Shown here: piece after piece, positions 29,317-38,423 of the stretch
Layout: each line of letters opens with the position of its first letter
Position numbering within the stretch: the first letter of the stretch is position 1
Assembly (NCBI RefSeq): GCF_021295315.1
Contig: NZ_JAIMJA010000001.1
Location: 62,001-126,000 of the forward strand
Source: Motilimonas cestriensis
Lineage (GTDB): Bacteria > Pseudomonadota > Gammaproteobacteria > Enterobacterales > CBDFNC01
Direction: 5' to 3'
Length of the DNA: 64,000 nt
Translations under genes and position numbers: made by a program
Notes under the pieces: generated by a model
The model's input: the letters and a program-made list of their open reading frames with translations, nothing else
The model's database searches: none
Told to the model about the DNA's origin: nothing

Positions 29317-29349
29317 AAAAAAATAGCCACCTCTCCAGAGATGGCTATT
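29317..29349 (-). terminator. Terminator-like hairpin between sdhB and sucA
   Basis: A 12-bp stem (29322-29333 with 29338-29349, loop TCCA in the plus strand) has one G-U wobble in the minus-strand RNA and is followed by seven U residues. It lies about 40 bases after the sdhB stop. It should terminate or strongly attenuate transcription from sdhCDAB into sucABCD. Confidence 0.85.
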
Positions 29350-29390
29350 CAGTTTTTGCTACAAAACATCACGTTTGGCAACAAATTATA

Positions 29391-30104
29391 CTAAACAGCC
29401 TTGTTTAGCAGCATTGACTTGATATGGCCAATGGCTTTAGTTGGGTTTAATCCTTTAGGACAAACACTGACACAATTCATGATGCCATGGCAGCGGAACA
29501 CGCTAAACGCATCATCAAGACCCGCTAAACGTTCATCCGTGGCGGTGTCACGGCTGTCGATTAAGAATCGATAAGCAGCTAACAGGCCTGCTGGACCAAT
29601 GAATTTGTCAGGATTCCACCAGAATGAAGGACAAGAGGTAGAACAACATGCACAAAGAATACATTCGTACAAACCGTCTAATTTTGCTCTTTGCTCTGGT
29701 GACTGCAAGTTTTCACCTGCAGGTGGTAATGCATTATCCGTGATTAGGTAGGGCTTGATCTTCTCATATTGAGTAAAGAACTGAGTCATATCAATAACTA
29801 AGTCACGCACAACCGGTAAACCAGGTAGTGGACGAATCACTATTTTGCCGTTACCTGATAAATCAGATAATGGGGTGATACAGGCCAAACCATTTTTGCC
29901 GTTCATGTTTACGCCATCAGAGCCACATACCCCTTCGCGACACGAACGTCGGAAGGATAACGTAGGATCTTGCTCTTTAAGCATCAGTAATGCATCTAAC
30001 ACCATGATGTCAGAGCCATCTTCAAGATTAAGGGTATAATCTTTCATGTATGGCACGTTATCTACATCTGGGTTGTATCGGTATACCGAAAATTCAACTT
30101 TCAT
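29391..30104 (-). CDS. sdhB: Succinate dehydrogenase iron-sulfur subunit
   Basis: 237 residues. The N-terminal [2Fe-2S] domain has FRRSCREGVCGSDGVNMNG and the distal NGLACIT; the C-terminal domain has CILCACCSTSCPSFWWNPDKF and FRCHGIMNCVSVCPKGLNPTKAIG, the [4Fe-4S] and [3Fe-4S] ligands. Electrons pass from SdhA FAD through these clusters to ubiquinone. It lies 12 bases after sdhA in the sdhCDAB order. Confidence 0.98.
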   Translation of the reverse strand: MKVEFSVYRYNPDVDNVPYMKDYTLNLEDGSDIMVLDALLMLKEQDPTLSFRRSCREGVCGSDGVNMNGKNGLACITPLSDLSGNGKIVIRPLPGLPVVRDLVIDMTQFFTQYEKIKPYLITDNALPPAGENLQSPEQRAKLDGLYECILCACCSTSCPSFWWNPDKFIGPAGLLAAYRFLIDSRDTATDERLAGLDDAFSVFRCHGIMNCVSVCPKGLNPTKAIGHIKSMLLNKAV

Positions 30105-30116
30105 CTTAGCAACCCC

Positions 30117-31883
30117 TTAGTACGTTCTGATCTTCGGTTCAAATGCTTCACGATGTACTGGCGCCATATTGACGTCACGCTTAACCATTTGCTCCGTTTC
30201 AGGGTTATAGAGAGAGTGACACAACCAACTTGTATCATCGCGATCTGGGAAGTCAAAGCGACTGTGCGCGCCGCGACTTTCAGTTCTAAAGTTTGCAGCA
30301 AGTGCCGTTGCGTAAGCCGTTTCCATCAGGTTGTCTAGCTCTAAACATTCAATACGCTGGGTATTAAATTCAGAGCTAGTGTCCGACAGTTTGGCATCTT
30401 TTAAACGCTCGCGAATGGCTTTTAGTTCAGCCAAACCTTCCGCCATGGCTTCACCTTCACGGAATACCGAGAAGTTTTTCTGCATACACTGTTGCATGTC
30501 TTTTTTGATTTGCACCGGACATTCACTGCCTTGACCGCTTTCCCAGCGATTAAAACGAGCCAGAGAGGCTTGGATGTTCTCTTCTGATGCTTCTTTAATA
30601 TCAACGAGTTGGTCCAGAGCTTTACCTAAGTGCTGACCAGCAGCGCGGCCAAATACCACTAAATCAAGTAACGAGTTACCGCCTAAGCGGTTAGCACCGT
30701 GTACTGATACACAGGCAATCTCACCAACAGCAAATAAACCGGTCACATCCATCTCTTTGCCGTCAGCATCTTGCTTGATCACTTGGCCTGTTACACGTGT
30801 CGGTAAACCACCCATCATATAGTGACAAGTTGGAATTACAGGAATCGGCTCTTTTACTGGGTCTACATGGGCAAAAGTACGCGATAACTCACAAATACCA
30901 GGTAGTTTTGATTCCAGCATTTCTTTGCCAAGATGATCTAACTTCAGCTTAACGTGTGGACCCCAAGGGCCTTCACAGCCGCGACCTTCACGAATTTCAA
31001 TCATGATCGAACGCGCAACAACGTCACGGCCCGCTAAATCTTTCGCATTCGGTGCATAACGCTCCATGAAGCGCTCGCCATCTTTATTTAATAGATAACC
31101 ACCTTCACCACGACAACCTTCTGTAACTAAGGTGCCGGCTCCAGCAATACCTGTTGGATGGAATTGCCACATTTCCATGTCTTGTACTGGCACGCCAGCA
31201 CGGATCGCCATGCCAACGCCGTCACCAGTGTTGATGTGGGCATTAGTGGTTGACGCATAAATACGCCCTGCTCCGCCCGTGGCTAAGATAGTGGCTTTTG
31301 ATTTGAAATAAACCACTTCACCGGTTTCAATCTCGATAGCTGTACAGCCCACCACAGCGCCTTCATCATTTTTAACTAAATCCAAGGCATACCATTCAGA
31401 AAATACCATGGTTTTGTTTTTAACGTTTTGTTGGTAAAGGGTGTGTAACAGCGCATGGCCTGTACGGTCAGCAGCGGCTGCTGTTCGCGCGGCTTGCTCA
31501 CCACCGAACTCTTTAGATTGACCACCAAAAGGTCGTTGGTAAACACGGCCATTGTCAAAACGAGAGAAAGGTAAACCCATGTTTTCAAGCTCTGTAATCG
31601 CTTCTGGGCCTGTCTTACACATATATTCAATCGCGTCTTGGTCCCCGATATAATCAGAGCCTTTAACGGTATCGTACATGTGCCATTGCCAGTTATCTGC
31701 ATGAGCATTACCTAGCGCAACAGTGATACCACCTTGCGCAGAAACGGTATGTGAACGGGTTGGAAATACTTTAGATAACAGCGCGCAGCTCTTACCTTCT
31801 TTAGAAATTTGTAGTGCAGCGCGCATGCCTGCACCACCGGCGCCGATAACAACAGCGTCAAATTCGCGAACTGGAATACTCAC
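30117..31883 (-). CDS. sdhA: Succinate dehydrogenase flavoprotein subunit
   Basis: 588 residues, the same length as E. coli SdhA. The start is GTG at 31883 ([23 protein letters not shown]), overlapping the sdhD stop by one base (TAGTG); a longer in-frame reading into sdhD gives an implausible cysteine-rich extension. Visible are the FAD dinucleotide fold [11 protein letters not shown], the covalent FAD histidine in [25 protein letters not shown], and the active-site regions [15 protein letters not shown] and [10 protein letters not shown]. Membrane-associated through SdhC and SdhD. Confidence 0.98.
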   Translation of the reverse strand: MSIPVREFDAVVIGAGGAGMRAALQISKEGKSCALLSKVFPTRSHTVSAQGGITVALGNAHADNWQWHMYDTVKGSDYIGDQDAIEYMCKTGPEAITELENMGLPFSRFDNGRVYQRPFGGQSKEFGGEQAARTAAAADRTGHALLHTLYQQNVKNKTMVFSEWYALDLVKNDEGAVVGCTAIEIETGEVVYFKSKATILATGGAGRIYASTTNAHINTGDGVGMAIRAGVPVQDMEMWQFHPTGIAGAGTLVTEGCRGEGGYLLNKDGERFMERYAPNAKDLAGRDVVARSIMIEIREGRGCEGPWGPHVKLKLDHLGKEMLESKLPGICELSRTFAHVDPVKEPIPVIPTCHYMMGGLPTRVTGQVIKQDADGKEMDVTGLFAVGEIACVSVHGANRLGGNSLLDLVVFGRAAGQHLGKALDQLVDIKEASEENIQASLARFNRWESGQGSECPVQIKKDMQQCMQKNFSVFREGEAMAEGLAELKAIRERLKDAKLSDTSSEFNTQRIECLELDNLMETAYATALAANFRTESRGAHSRFDFPDRDDTSWLCHSLYNPETEQMVKRDVNMAPVHREAFEPKIRTY

Positions 31884-32227
31884 TAAACACCCCACAATAC
31901 AGAGAAGCCAACAAACACATAAATAAAGGCTACAGATGTCAGTACAAACTGTAAACCACCGCGCAGTAATGCACATTTGATATAATCAGTTAGTACTTGC
32001 CATAGACCAATCCAAGCATGCACTAACATGGCAACTAGCGCTAACATAGTGAAAGCTTTAGTAAACACGCCAGAGAAGAAACCCTGCCAAGATTCATATG
32101 TGATATCAGTGAAGGCAATGAAGCCAACAAGATAAAGAGTATAAAGTGTTAGGATGACGGCCGATGCACGGATCAGTACAAAATCATGTACGCCACTGCG
32201 CCCTAAGCCTGATGCGATTTTTACCAT
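31883..32227 (-). CDS. sdhD: Succinate dehydrogenase membrane anchor subunit D
   Basis: 114 residues from ATG 32227 ([16 protein letters not shown]), matching the E. coli SdhD start and length. Three hydrophobic helices; the haem b ligand His is in [20 protein letters not shown] and the quinone-site region follows. It overlaps the end of sdhC by 7 bases and touches sdhA by one base, so the whole block is translationally coupled. Confidence 0.96.
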   Translation of the reverse strand: MVKIASGLGRSGVHDFVLIRASAVILTLYTLYLVGFIAFTDITYESWQGFFSGVFTKAFTMLALVAMLVHAWIGLWQVLTDYIKCALLRGGLQFVLTSVAFIYVFVGFSVLWGV

Positions 32228-32607
32228 ACCATTATCCCCGCTAGTAGTGACAAGATGATGGCGATAATGAAACTCACTTTCGCGCTTTGTGTACCAGATT
32301 CTAGTTCTTCCCAGTAACCCAGATCCATGATCATATGACGGATACCTACCACGATGTGGTAAGCCAATGCGGTCAGTATTCCCCAAAGAATGAATTTGAT
32401 GAAGAAATTGTCGGCTAGACTAGCGACGTTTTCAAACCCTTCCTTTGAGCCTAACGATTGTGCTAATAGCGACAGCAAGATAGCCAGTGCTACAAATACA
32501 ATGACGCCAGATACACGATGCAAGATAGATGCAATAGCAGTTACAGGAAAGCTTATTGTCTGTAGGTCGAGGTTTACAGGTCTTTGCTTTTTCACGGTGT
32601 TGCCCAC
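32221..32607 (-). CDS. sdhC: Succinate dehydrogenase cytochrome b556 subunit
   Basis: 128 residues with a GTG start at 32607 (GNTVKKQRPVNLDLQTISFP), preceded by GGAG at good spacing. It contains the SdhC signature ASILHRVSG (quinone-site Ser and Arg) and HIVVGIRHMIMDLG with the haem-ligand histidine. Three membrane helices. First gene of sdhCDAB, divergent from gltA as in E. coli. Confidence 0.97.
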   Translation of the reverse strand: MGNTVKKQRPVNLDLQTISFPVTAIASILHRVSGVIVFVALAILLSLLAQSLGSKEGFENVASLADNFFIKFILWGILTALAYHIVVGIRHMIMDLGYWEELESGTQSAKVSFIIAIILSLLAGIMVW

Positions 32608-32678
32608 TCAGCTCCATTGAGAGCATGCTTGTTATAGTTATATTCCCCGGAACAAACTCGCTTATTTAAGTGCAATAA

Positions 32679-32697
32679 GTTGTTAATTGGTTGTTGC
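32679..32697. promoter_or_regulatory. ArcA-like direct repeat upstream of sdhC
   Basis: TGTTAATTGG (32681-32690) resembles the ArcA core TGTTAATTA, and a second GTT element begins 11 bases later (GTTAA at 32682, GTTGC at 32693). That is the repeat spacing reported for ArcA. It lies 74-90 bases upstream of the sdhC start; sdh operons are classic ArcA targets. Confidence 0.45.
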
Positions 32698-32913
32698 GGC
32701 CTTTATAACTTTTCTCAAAGGTAGCGTTATCAGCACTACCCTCGGAATGGCTTAAAACCAAGCCAACAAACCATCCGGAGACCTCGCCGCCATTATATGA
32801 AGGGCAATACGCTTTTACAATGAAGTTTCAACATTTTGCATCACATTCTGTTAAGAAATAGTAACTAGCACTCATTTTTTCATTAACATACCACTTATAT
32901 AAGCACAACAAAA

Positions 32914-32942
32914 TTGACAAATGAAGGCAAGATCTGTAGAAA
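32914..32942 (+). promoter_or_regulatory. Candidate gltA promoter
   Basis: A perfect -35 TTGACA (32914-32919) is followed after 17 bases by TAGAAA (32937-32942, 4 of 6 matches). The leader would be about 50 bases to the gltA ATG. Confidence 0.5.
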
Positions 32943-32994
32943 TGAGCGGCGTTTGTTATTCCAACTCGCATATAAAGAGCAAAGGAGACGTGCT

Positions 32995-34281
32995 ATGGCT
33001 GATCAAAAAGCCACTTTACATCTACCAGGCCAAGAGCCTTTTGAACTGCCTATTTTAGAAGCAGCAGCAGGCTTTAATGTACTAGACGTACGCGGCTTGG
33101 GTAAACATGGTTATTTCACTTTCGACCCCGGTTTTTTAGCAACCGCATCTTGTGAGTCTGAAATAACCTATATTGATGGTGCAAAAGGTGTATTGCTGCA
33201 CCGTGGTTATCCGATTGACCAACTAGCAAAAAAATCTGATTTTTTAGAGGTTTGTTACATACTTCTGAACGGAGAGGTGCCCAACCGTAAAGAATTCGAT
33301 GATTTTCATCGTGTTGTAATGCACCACACCATGGTTCATGAGCAACTAACAGACTTTTTCTCAGGTTTCCGTCGTGATTCACATCCAATGGCAATCATGT
33401 GTGGCGTAGTGGGTGCTTTATCTGCTTTCTACCATGACTCATTAGATATTTCCGATGCTAGACATCGTGAAATTGCGGCTTACCGTTTACTGTCTAAGAT
33501 GCCAACGTTAGCGGCCATGAGTTACAAATACTCAATGGGCCAGCCGTTTGTATACCCGCGTAACGATTTAAGCTATGCCGGTAACTTCTTACACATGATG
33601 TTCGCAGTACCATGTGAAGAATATGTGGTTAATCCAGTGCTTGAGAAAGCCATGGATCGCATCATGATTTTACATGCCGACCACGAGCAAAATGCCTCGA
33701 CATCAACGGTTCGTTTAGCGGGCTCATCGGGTGCAAACCCATTTGCTTGTATCGCGGCAGGTATCGCATCACTTTGGGGACCGGCTCACGGCGGCGCCAA
33801 TGAAGCATGCTTAAACATGTTAGAAGAAATCGGTAGCGTTGATCGTATTGATGAATTCGTAGCACGTGCAAAAGATAAAGAAGACCCATTCCGCTTAATG
33901 GGCTTTGGTCATCGCGTTTACAAAAACTTTGACCCTCGCGCAACTGTCATGCGCGAAACATGTCATGAAGTGTTAAAAGAGCTAAATATTCAAGATCCAC
34001 TATTAGATGTGGCGATGCGTCTAGAGCAGATTGCGTTAGAAGACCCTTACTTCGTCGAGAAGAAGCTTTACCCTAACGTTGATTTTTACTCAGGTATCAT
34101 CTTGAAAGCGATGGGCATTCCAACCTCTATGTTTACTGTTATTTTTGCAGTATCACGTACCGTTGGTTGGATCGCACACTGGAATGAAATGTTAAGCCAG
34201 CCAGGACAAAAAATTGGTCGTCCTCGCCAGCTTTACACGGGTCACACTACTCGTGATTTCAGCTCAATTGACGAGCGTTAA
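32995..34281 (+). CDS. gltA: Citrate synthase (type II)
   Basis: 428 residues from ATG 32995 ([15 protein letters not shown]), preceded by AAAGGAG; an upstream in-frame reading adds 27 residues not found in the family. Condenses oxaloacetate with acetyl-CoA. Catalytic regions: [30 protein letters not shown] and [14 protein letters not shown]; the catalytic Asp lies in [10 protein letters not shown]. The N-terminal beta domain with the NADH-sensing layout of hexameric type II enzymes ([23 protein letters not shown]) is present. Followed by a strong terminator. Confidence 0.98.
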   Translation: MADQKATLHLPGQEPFELPILEAAAGFNVLDVRGLGKHGYFTFDPGFLATASCESEITYIDGAKGVLLHRGYPIDQLAKKSDFLEVCYILLNGEVPNRKEFDDFHRVVMHHTMVHEQLTDFFSGFRRDSHPMAIMCGVVGALSAFYHDSLDISDARHREIAAYRLLSKMPTLAAMSYKYSMGQPFVYPRNDLSYAGNFLHMMFAVPCEEYVVNPVLEKAMDRIMILHADHEQNASTSTVRLAGSSGANPFACIAAGIASLWGPAHGGANEACLNMLEEIGSVDRIDEFVARAKDKEDPFRLMGFGHRVYKNFDPRATVMRETCHEVLKELNIQDPLLDVAMRLEQIALEDPYFVEKKLYPNVDFYSGIILKAMGIPTSMFTVIFAVSRTVGWIAHWNEMLSQPGQKIGRPRQLYTGHTTRDFSSIDER

Positions 34282-34330
34282 TTTAAATAATTGAATAGTT
34301 TTAGATTAATTCTGAAAAAAGCATAGAACA

Positions 34331-34360
34331 AAAGAGGTCAAATATGACCTCTTTTTTTTT
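34331..34360 (+). terminator. Rho-independent terminator of gltA
   Basis: A 10-bp stem AAAGAGGTCA / TGACCTCTTT (loop AATA) runs into a T tract ending at 34360. The tract is directly followed by the ribosome site of the next gene. Confidence 0.93.
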
Positions 34361-34371
34361 GGAGAATTAAA

Positions 34372-34695
34372 ATGAAGAAATATTTTGGGCTGACCTCTGC
34401 GCTATTTTTAGCTGCGTGTGCCAATCACCAGCCGCTGACTCAAGAAACACTATTATATGTTAATGCTGAAACCAAGGAATGCACAGGAGTGGGGCCGATG
34501 ATTTGTCTACAGGTTAAAACCCCAGAAGCGCAACAGTGGCAGCTTTTCTACCAAGATATTAATGGCTTTACTTATGAACCTGGTTTCCATTATCAGTTAC
34601 AAGTCAAAAAAGAAGCCGTTAATAACCCCGCAGCCGATGCTTCATCCGTTAAGTACAGCTTGATCAAAATTATCAGTAAATTACCAACAAAATAA
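34372..34695 (+). CDS. DUF4377-type small lipoprotein
   Basis: 107 residues. Signal peptide with lipobox LAAC (Cys16); Ala at +2 predicts the outer membrane. The mature part has the DUF4377 pattern: ETKECTGVGPMICLQVK, a central WQLFYQDINGFTYEPGFHY, and a C-terminal NPAADASSVKYSLIKI. This domain often accompanies META/HslJ proteins; its function is not known. GGAG lies 7 bases before the ATG and sits immediately after the gltA terminator T run, so expression needs read-through or a promoter within the terminator region. Convergent with kdsB. Confidence 0.8.
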   Translation: MKKYFGLTSALFLAACANHQPLTQETLLYVNAETKECTGVGPMICLQVKTPEAQQWQLFYQDINGFTYEPGFHYQLQVKKEAVNNPAADASSVKYSLIKIISKLPTK

Positions 34696-34752
34696 AACCA
34701 GTAACAACAAGAGAAAATAGACTGCAATATCGCCCCCACCTTCTCAATATCA

Positions 34753-35493
34753 CTACTGCGATAGAAGCTGGCTCACTCGCTCATAATCTTCTGGTGTATC
34801 GATACCAGCCGCAGGGATTTCTTGAGCAACAGCCACATGAATTTTTTCACCATGCCAAAGCACCCGAAGTTGCTCTAACTTTTCAATCTGCTCTAATGGT
34901 GATTCGCTCATGCCAATATACTGTGTAATGAATCCAGCACGATAAGCATAAATGCCAATATGGCGTAGCAATGGGCAATGCTCATCGACTTGATGCGGAA
35001 AATGATCGCGCTGCCAAGGCACACTGGCACGACTGAAATATAACGCGTAACCTTGTTTATCCAGCACCACTTTGACGGCATTAGGATTAAAGACTTCATC
35101 TGCAGATGAAATACTCGTCGCTAAGGTAGCCATAGGGGCAGCCGTCTGGCTAGCTAAGTTAGCCGCTACTTGTTGTATGATGCTAGCAGGAATAAGGGGC
35201 TCATCGCCTTGCACATTTACAATCACTTCGTCAGCGGAAAAGCCGCAAAGATCAACCACTTCAGCTAAGCGCTCTGTACCTGATTGATGATCTGCACGTG
35301 TCATACACACTTCACAATCAACCGCATCGGCAATTCGTTGGTCGTCTGTGGCGACAATAATTCGTTCAGCCCCACTCTCGCGAGCGCGATCAACCACGTG
35401 TTGCACCATAGGTTTACCCGCAAGAGAAAGTAATGGCTTGCCCGGCAGGCGCTCAGACTGATAGCGCGCCGGGATCACCACGACAAAGCTCAT
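34753..35493 (-). CDS. kdsB: 3-deoxy-manno-octulosonate cytidylyltransferase
   Basis: Activates Kdo with CTP for lipopolysaccharide core synthesis. 246 residues; nucleotide-binding [29 protein letters not shown] and RHIGIYAYR match KdsB. ATG overlaps the ycaR stop by four bases (ATGA). Last gene of comEC-msbA-lpxK-ycaR-kdsB, the same order as in E. coli but without ycaQ. Confidence 0.97.
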   Translation of the reverse strand: MSFVVVIPARYQSERLPGKPLLSLAGKPMVQHVVDRARESGAERIIVATDDQRIADAVDCEVCMTRADHQSGTERLAEVVDLCGFSADEVIVNVQGDEPLIPASIIQQVAANLASQTAAPMATLATSISSADEVFNPNAVKVVLDKQGYALYFSRASVPWQRDHFPHQVDEHCPLLRHIGIYAYRAGFITQYIGMSESPLEQIEKLEQLRVLWHGEKIHVAVAQEIPAAGIDTPEDYERVSQLLSQ

Positions 35494-35675
35494 GAACTTA
35501 CCTCATCTAAGCTTAACTCACGCGCTTTTTCTTCAATTAACACCGGGATCCCCTCTGTGATGGGGTACGCCAGTCGATCGAACTTACAAATTAACTCTTG
35601 CTGCGCTTTGTCAAAATGCAGTTTTCCTTTACATACCGGGCAAGCAATTATTTCAAATAGATTATGATCTAACAT
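35490..35675 (-). CDS. ycaR: Trm112-family protein YcaR
   Basis: 61 residues. [13 protein letters not shown] carries the CxxC pair of the Trm112/YcaR family, followed by [20 protein letters not shown], which is the family signature. Role in bacteria is uncertain. It overlaps lpxK by 14 bases and kdsB by 4, so it is embedded in the LPS operon. Confidence 0.93.
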   Translation of the reverse strand: MLDHNLFEIIACPVCKGKLHFDKAQQELICKFDRLAYPITEGIPVLIEEKARELSLDEVSS

Positions 35676-36645
35676 TTTGATTTATCTCTTTTAGTTTCAT
35701 CATGATGTGTTCTTTAAATGGTGGCGCGATGGCCGCAGAAACAGGTAAATACCAAGCTTGTTTCAAATCGAAGTCGCGGCACTTTACGGCATCTTTTTCA
35801 GTCATAAACAATGGGTAATGCTGCTCTAAGGCCTGAATTTCTTCTTGCTTAAAAGCATGGTGATCTGCAAAGGCTTTTTGTTGTATCAGTTCAAAGCCTA
35901 ACCCTTCTAACGTATTGAAAAAGCGTGGCGGATGACCAATACCGGCGCAAGCATTCACTTTTTTGCCCACCTCATCAGCATCAAATTCAACCTGGCCAAC
36001 TACCGATTTGGGCGTACTCGGCTTTAATGACATAGCGAATTCATTACCTTGTGGATCAGCGCCATTATTAATTACAAAATCGACGCTGTTTAATCTCTTT
36101 TTACTTTCTCTTAAAGGACCTGCAGGCAGTAAAAGGCCATTACCAAAACGTCGCTCACCGTCCACCACCACAATTTCAATGTCACGTTGCAAAGCATAAT
36201 GCTGCAGGCCATCATCTGAAATAATCACATTGACATTGCAGTGTTCAATTAAATATTGGGCGGCTTCAATTCGGTTTGGCGACACCACAACCGGACAAGC
36301 GGTACGATGATAAATTAACACGGGTTCATCCCCCGCTTGCGCGCCCGTTGTGGTTGCGTCAACAGGTAACGGGTAATGGGCTGCATTGCCACCATAACCG
36401 CGACTGATCACCCCAGGGCGATAGCCCGCTTGCGTTAGCCATTCACATAATCCAATCACCACGGGTGTTTTGCCATTACCACCCACACTTAAGTTACCAA
36501 CAACAATGGTCGGCACACCGACATGGACAGACTTAAGCCAACCTTGACGAAAAGCAAAGCGGCGTGTTGCGGCAATCAAACCAAATAGCCACGACAGTGG
36601 CCAAAGTAAGCAGGTTATCCAGTCTATTCGATACCAGCACTTCAT
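35662..36645 (-). CDS. lpxK: Tetraacyldisaccharide 4'-kinase
   Basis: Phosphorylates the 4' position of the lipid A disaccharide. 327 residues; an N-terminal amphipathic/membrane helix ([18 protein letters not shown]) anchors it to the inner membrane, followed by a P-loop [28 protein letters not shown] and [19 protein letters not shown]. It starts one base after the msbA stop. An essential step in most gram-negatives. Confidence 0.96.
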   Translation of the reverse strand: MKCWYRIDWITCLLWPLSWLFGLIAATRRFAFRQGWLKSVHVGVPTIVVGNLSVGGNGKTPVVIGLCEWLTQAGYRPGVISRGYGGNAAHYPLPVDATTTGAQAGDEPVLIYHRTACPVVVSPNRIEAAQYLIEHCNVNVIISDDGLQHYALQRDIEIVVVDGERRFGNGLLLPAGPLRESKKRLNSVDFVINNGADPQGNEFAMSLKPSTPKSVVGQVEFDADEVGKKVNACAGIGHPPRFFNTLEGLGFELIQQKAFADHHAFKQEEIQALEQHYPLFMTEKDAVKCRDFDLKQAWYLPVSAAIAPPFKEHIMMKLKEINQNVRS

Positions 36646-36646
36646 A

Positions 36647-38395
36647 TTACGACGCTGCTGTTTGCATTTTAACTAAGCTGGCATAAACCCCATCATGCTG
36701 ACTTAAGAATTGATGAGTACCTTGCTCAATGATCCGCCCTTGATCAACCACCAAAATTTGGTCTGCATTTTCAATGGTAGACAAGCGATGCGCAATCACT
36801 ATTGAGGTACGATCTTTTTGCAACGCTTCCAGCGCAGCCTGAATGTGCCGCTCAGACTCCGTATCGAGTGCGGAGGTGGCTTCATCTAAAATCAAAATGG
36901 GTGCATCACGCAACAATGCACGTGCAATGGCAATCCGTTGCCTTTGCCCGCCAGACAACATCACGCCATCTTCACCTACTAGGGTATCTAAGCCATCAGG
37001 GAATTGCTCAATAAACTCCATGGCATGAGCCGTTGTCGCCGCTGCAATTATCTGCTCTCGGCTGTAATTGTCCCCCGTTGCATAGGCAATATTGTTGGCA
37101 ATGGTGTCATCAAACAAATGTACTTTTTGCGATACGTAGGCCATTTGCGAGCGTAGATTGTCCAGCGGAAAATCATAAATACTTTGCCCATCAATACTAA
37201 CATCACCTTCGATACCGTCATAAAAGCGCGTGATAATAGAAGCGATGGTCGATTTACCTGAGCCAGAGCGCCCAACTAAAGCAATACTTTTCCCTGCTTC
37301 AACTGAAAAGCTAATATTATCCAATGCAGGCTTCTCTTTGCCTTGGTAATGAAACGTTACCTGATTAAAGGCTATTTGTCCTTTTACTCGCGCAATCGGT
37401 TTGTTTCCGCTGTCTTTTTCTAAATCGCTGTCCAAAATAGCAAACAAGCTGTCACAAGCCGCTAAACCTTTTTGAATTTCATTATTCACTTGAGTGATCG
37501 ATTTAATTGGTTTCATCAGCGCGAACATTGAACTGATGATCAGCGTAAACGTACCAGGGGTTAAGGTATCCATTACTTGTGGGAAAGTTGCTAAATACAG
37601 CACAAATGCTAAGGCAATCGAAGCCAAAAACTGGATCACCGGTACACTGATTGCCTGCGCAGATATCATTTTCATATTTTGTCGGCGCACCTTGTTACTG
37701 ACATCAGCGAATTTATCTTGCTCAAGTGACTGTCCGCCAAACATTAACACTTCTTTGTGACCTTTTAACATCTGCTCCGATGATGTCGTAACAGAGCCCA
37801 TTGCCGCTTGTATTTGGTGGCCTAAACCACGAAAACGTTTACTGACTTTGTTAATCACAAACCCAACCACGGGGCCAACCACAAAGAAAATTAGCGAAAG
37901 TTGCCAGCTTTGATAAAACATCATCGCGAGCAACGCCACCACCATGGCTCCTTCACGGAAAATGCTCACTAAAGAATTACTGGCGGCATTAGCGACTTGG
38001 TTACAGTCGTAAGTGATTTTCGACAATAAATCACCAGTACTATTTTTATCAAAAAAAGCCACTGGCATTTGCATTAAATGGTTAAATACGGCCCGCTGCA
38101 GTTTCATTACCACATGATTGCCCACCCACGCCATGCAATAGCTGCTCATAAATGCCGCCAAACCACGTGCAGTAATGATGACTAAGACAAAAATAGGCAT
38201 ATAGGTTAAAACATCAGGATTTTTACCGGTTAACCCTTCATCAAGCAAAGGTTTGAGAGAATATAAAAATGTAGCGTCGACAGCGGCATAGCCCAACATA
38301 CCTATCACGCCACCTATGATCCCAAGTTTTTTATCTCTAACGTATTCAAGTAAGCGTTTAAAGGTGACAAAAGAAGAGGTTGTCAATTGTGTCAT
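36647..38395 (-). CDS. msbA: Lipid A export ABC transporter/permease MsbA
   Basis: Flips lipid A-core across the inner membrane. Half-transporter of about 582 residues: six membrane helices in the first ~320, then the ATPase domain with Walker A ALVGRSGSGKSTI, Q-loop YVSQKVHLF, signature LSGGQRQRIAIARALL, Walker B ILILDEATSAL and switch His in IVIAHRLSTI. I prefer ATG 38395 (MTQLTTSSFVTF) to the GTG three codons upstream. It sits between comEC and lpxK, as in E. coli (ycaI-msbA-lpxK). Confidence 0.97.
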   Translation of the reverse strand: MTQLTTSSFVTFKRLLEYVRDKKLGIIGGVIGMLGYAAVDATFLYSLKPLLDEGLTGKNPDVLTYMPIFVLVIITARGLAAFMSSYCMAWVGNHVVMKLQRAVFNHLMQMPVAFFDKNSTGDLLSKITYDCNQVANAASNSLVSIFREGAMVVALLAMMFYQSWQLSLIFFVVGPVVGFVINKVSKRFRGLGHQIQAAMGSVTTSSEQMLKGHKEVLMFGGQSLEQDKFADVSNKVRRQNMKMISAQAISVPVIQFLASIALAFVLYLATFPQVMDTLTPGTFTLIISSMFALMKPIKSITQVNNEIQKGLAACDSLFAILDSDLEKDSGNKPIARVKGQIAFNQVTFHYQGKEKPALDNISFSVEAGKSIALVGRSGSGKSTIASIITRFYDGIEGDVSIDGQSIYDFPLDNLRSQMAYVSQKVHLFDDTIANNIAYATGDNYSREQIIAAATTAHAMEFIEQFPDGLDTLVGEDGVMLSGGQRQRIAIARALLRDAPILILDEATSALDTESERHIQAALEALQKDRTSIVIAHRLSTIENADQILVVDQGRIIEQGTHQFLSQHDGVYASLVKMQTAAS

Positions 38396-38423
38396 AATGG
38401 CCACTTATGAAAAAAGAAACATT

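Larger units (their letters stand above)
32608..32994. other. Divergent control region sdhC-gltA
   Basis: 387 bases with no credible coding sequence. It holds an ArcA-like direct repeat close to sdhC and a candidate gltA promoter close to gltA. The gltA ribosome site AAAGGAGA is at 32981-32988. No sdhC -10/-35 pair could be assigned with confidence. Confidence 0.6.

Noticed and set aside
31376-31976. Longer reading of sdhA starting at 31976
   Set aside because: The extra N-terminus is cysteine-rich, lies inside sdhD and matches no SdhA; the GTG at 31883 gives the canonical protein.
32228-32386. N-terminal extension of sdhD
   Set aside because: It is a frame-shifted reading of sdhC; family alignment places the start at 32227.
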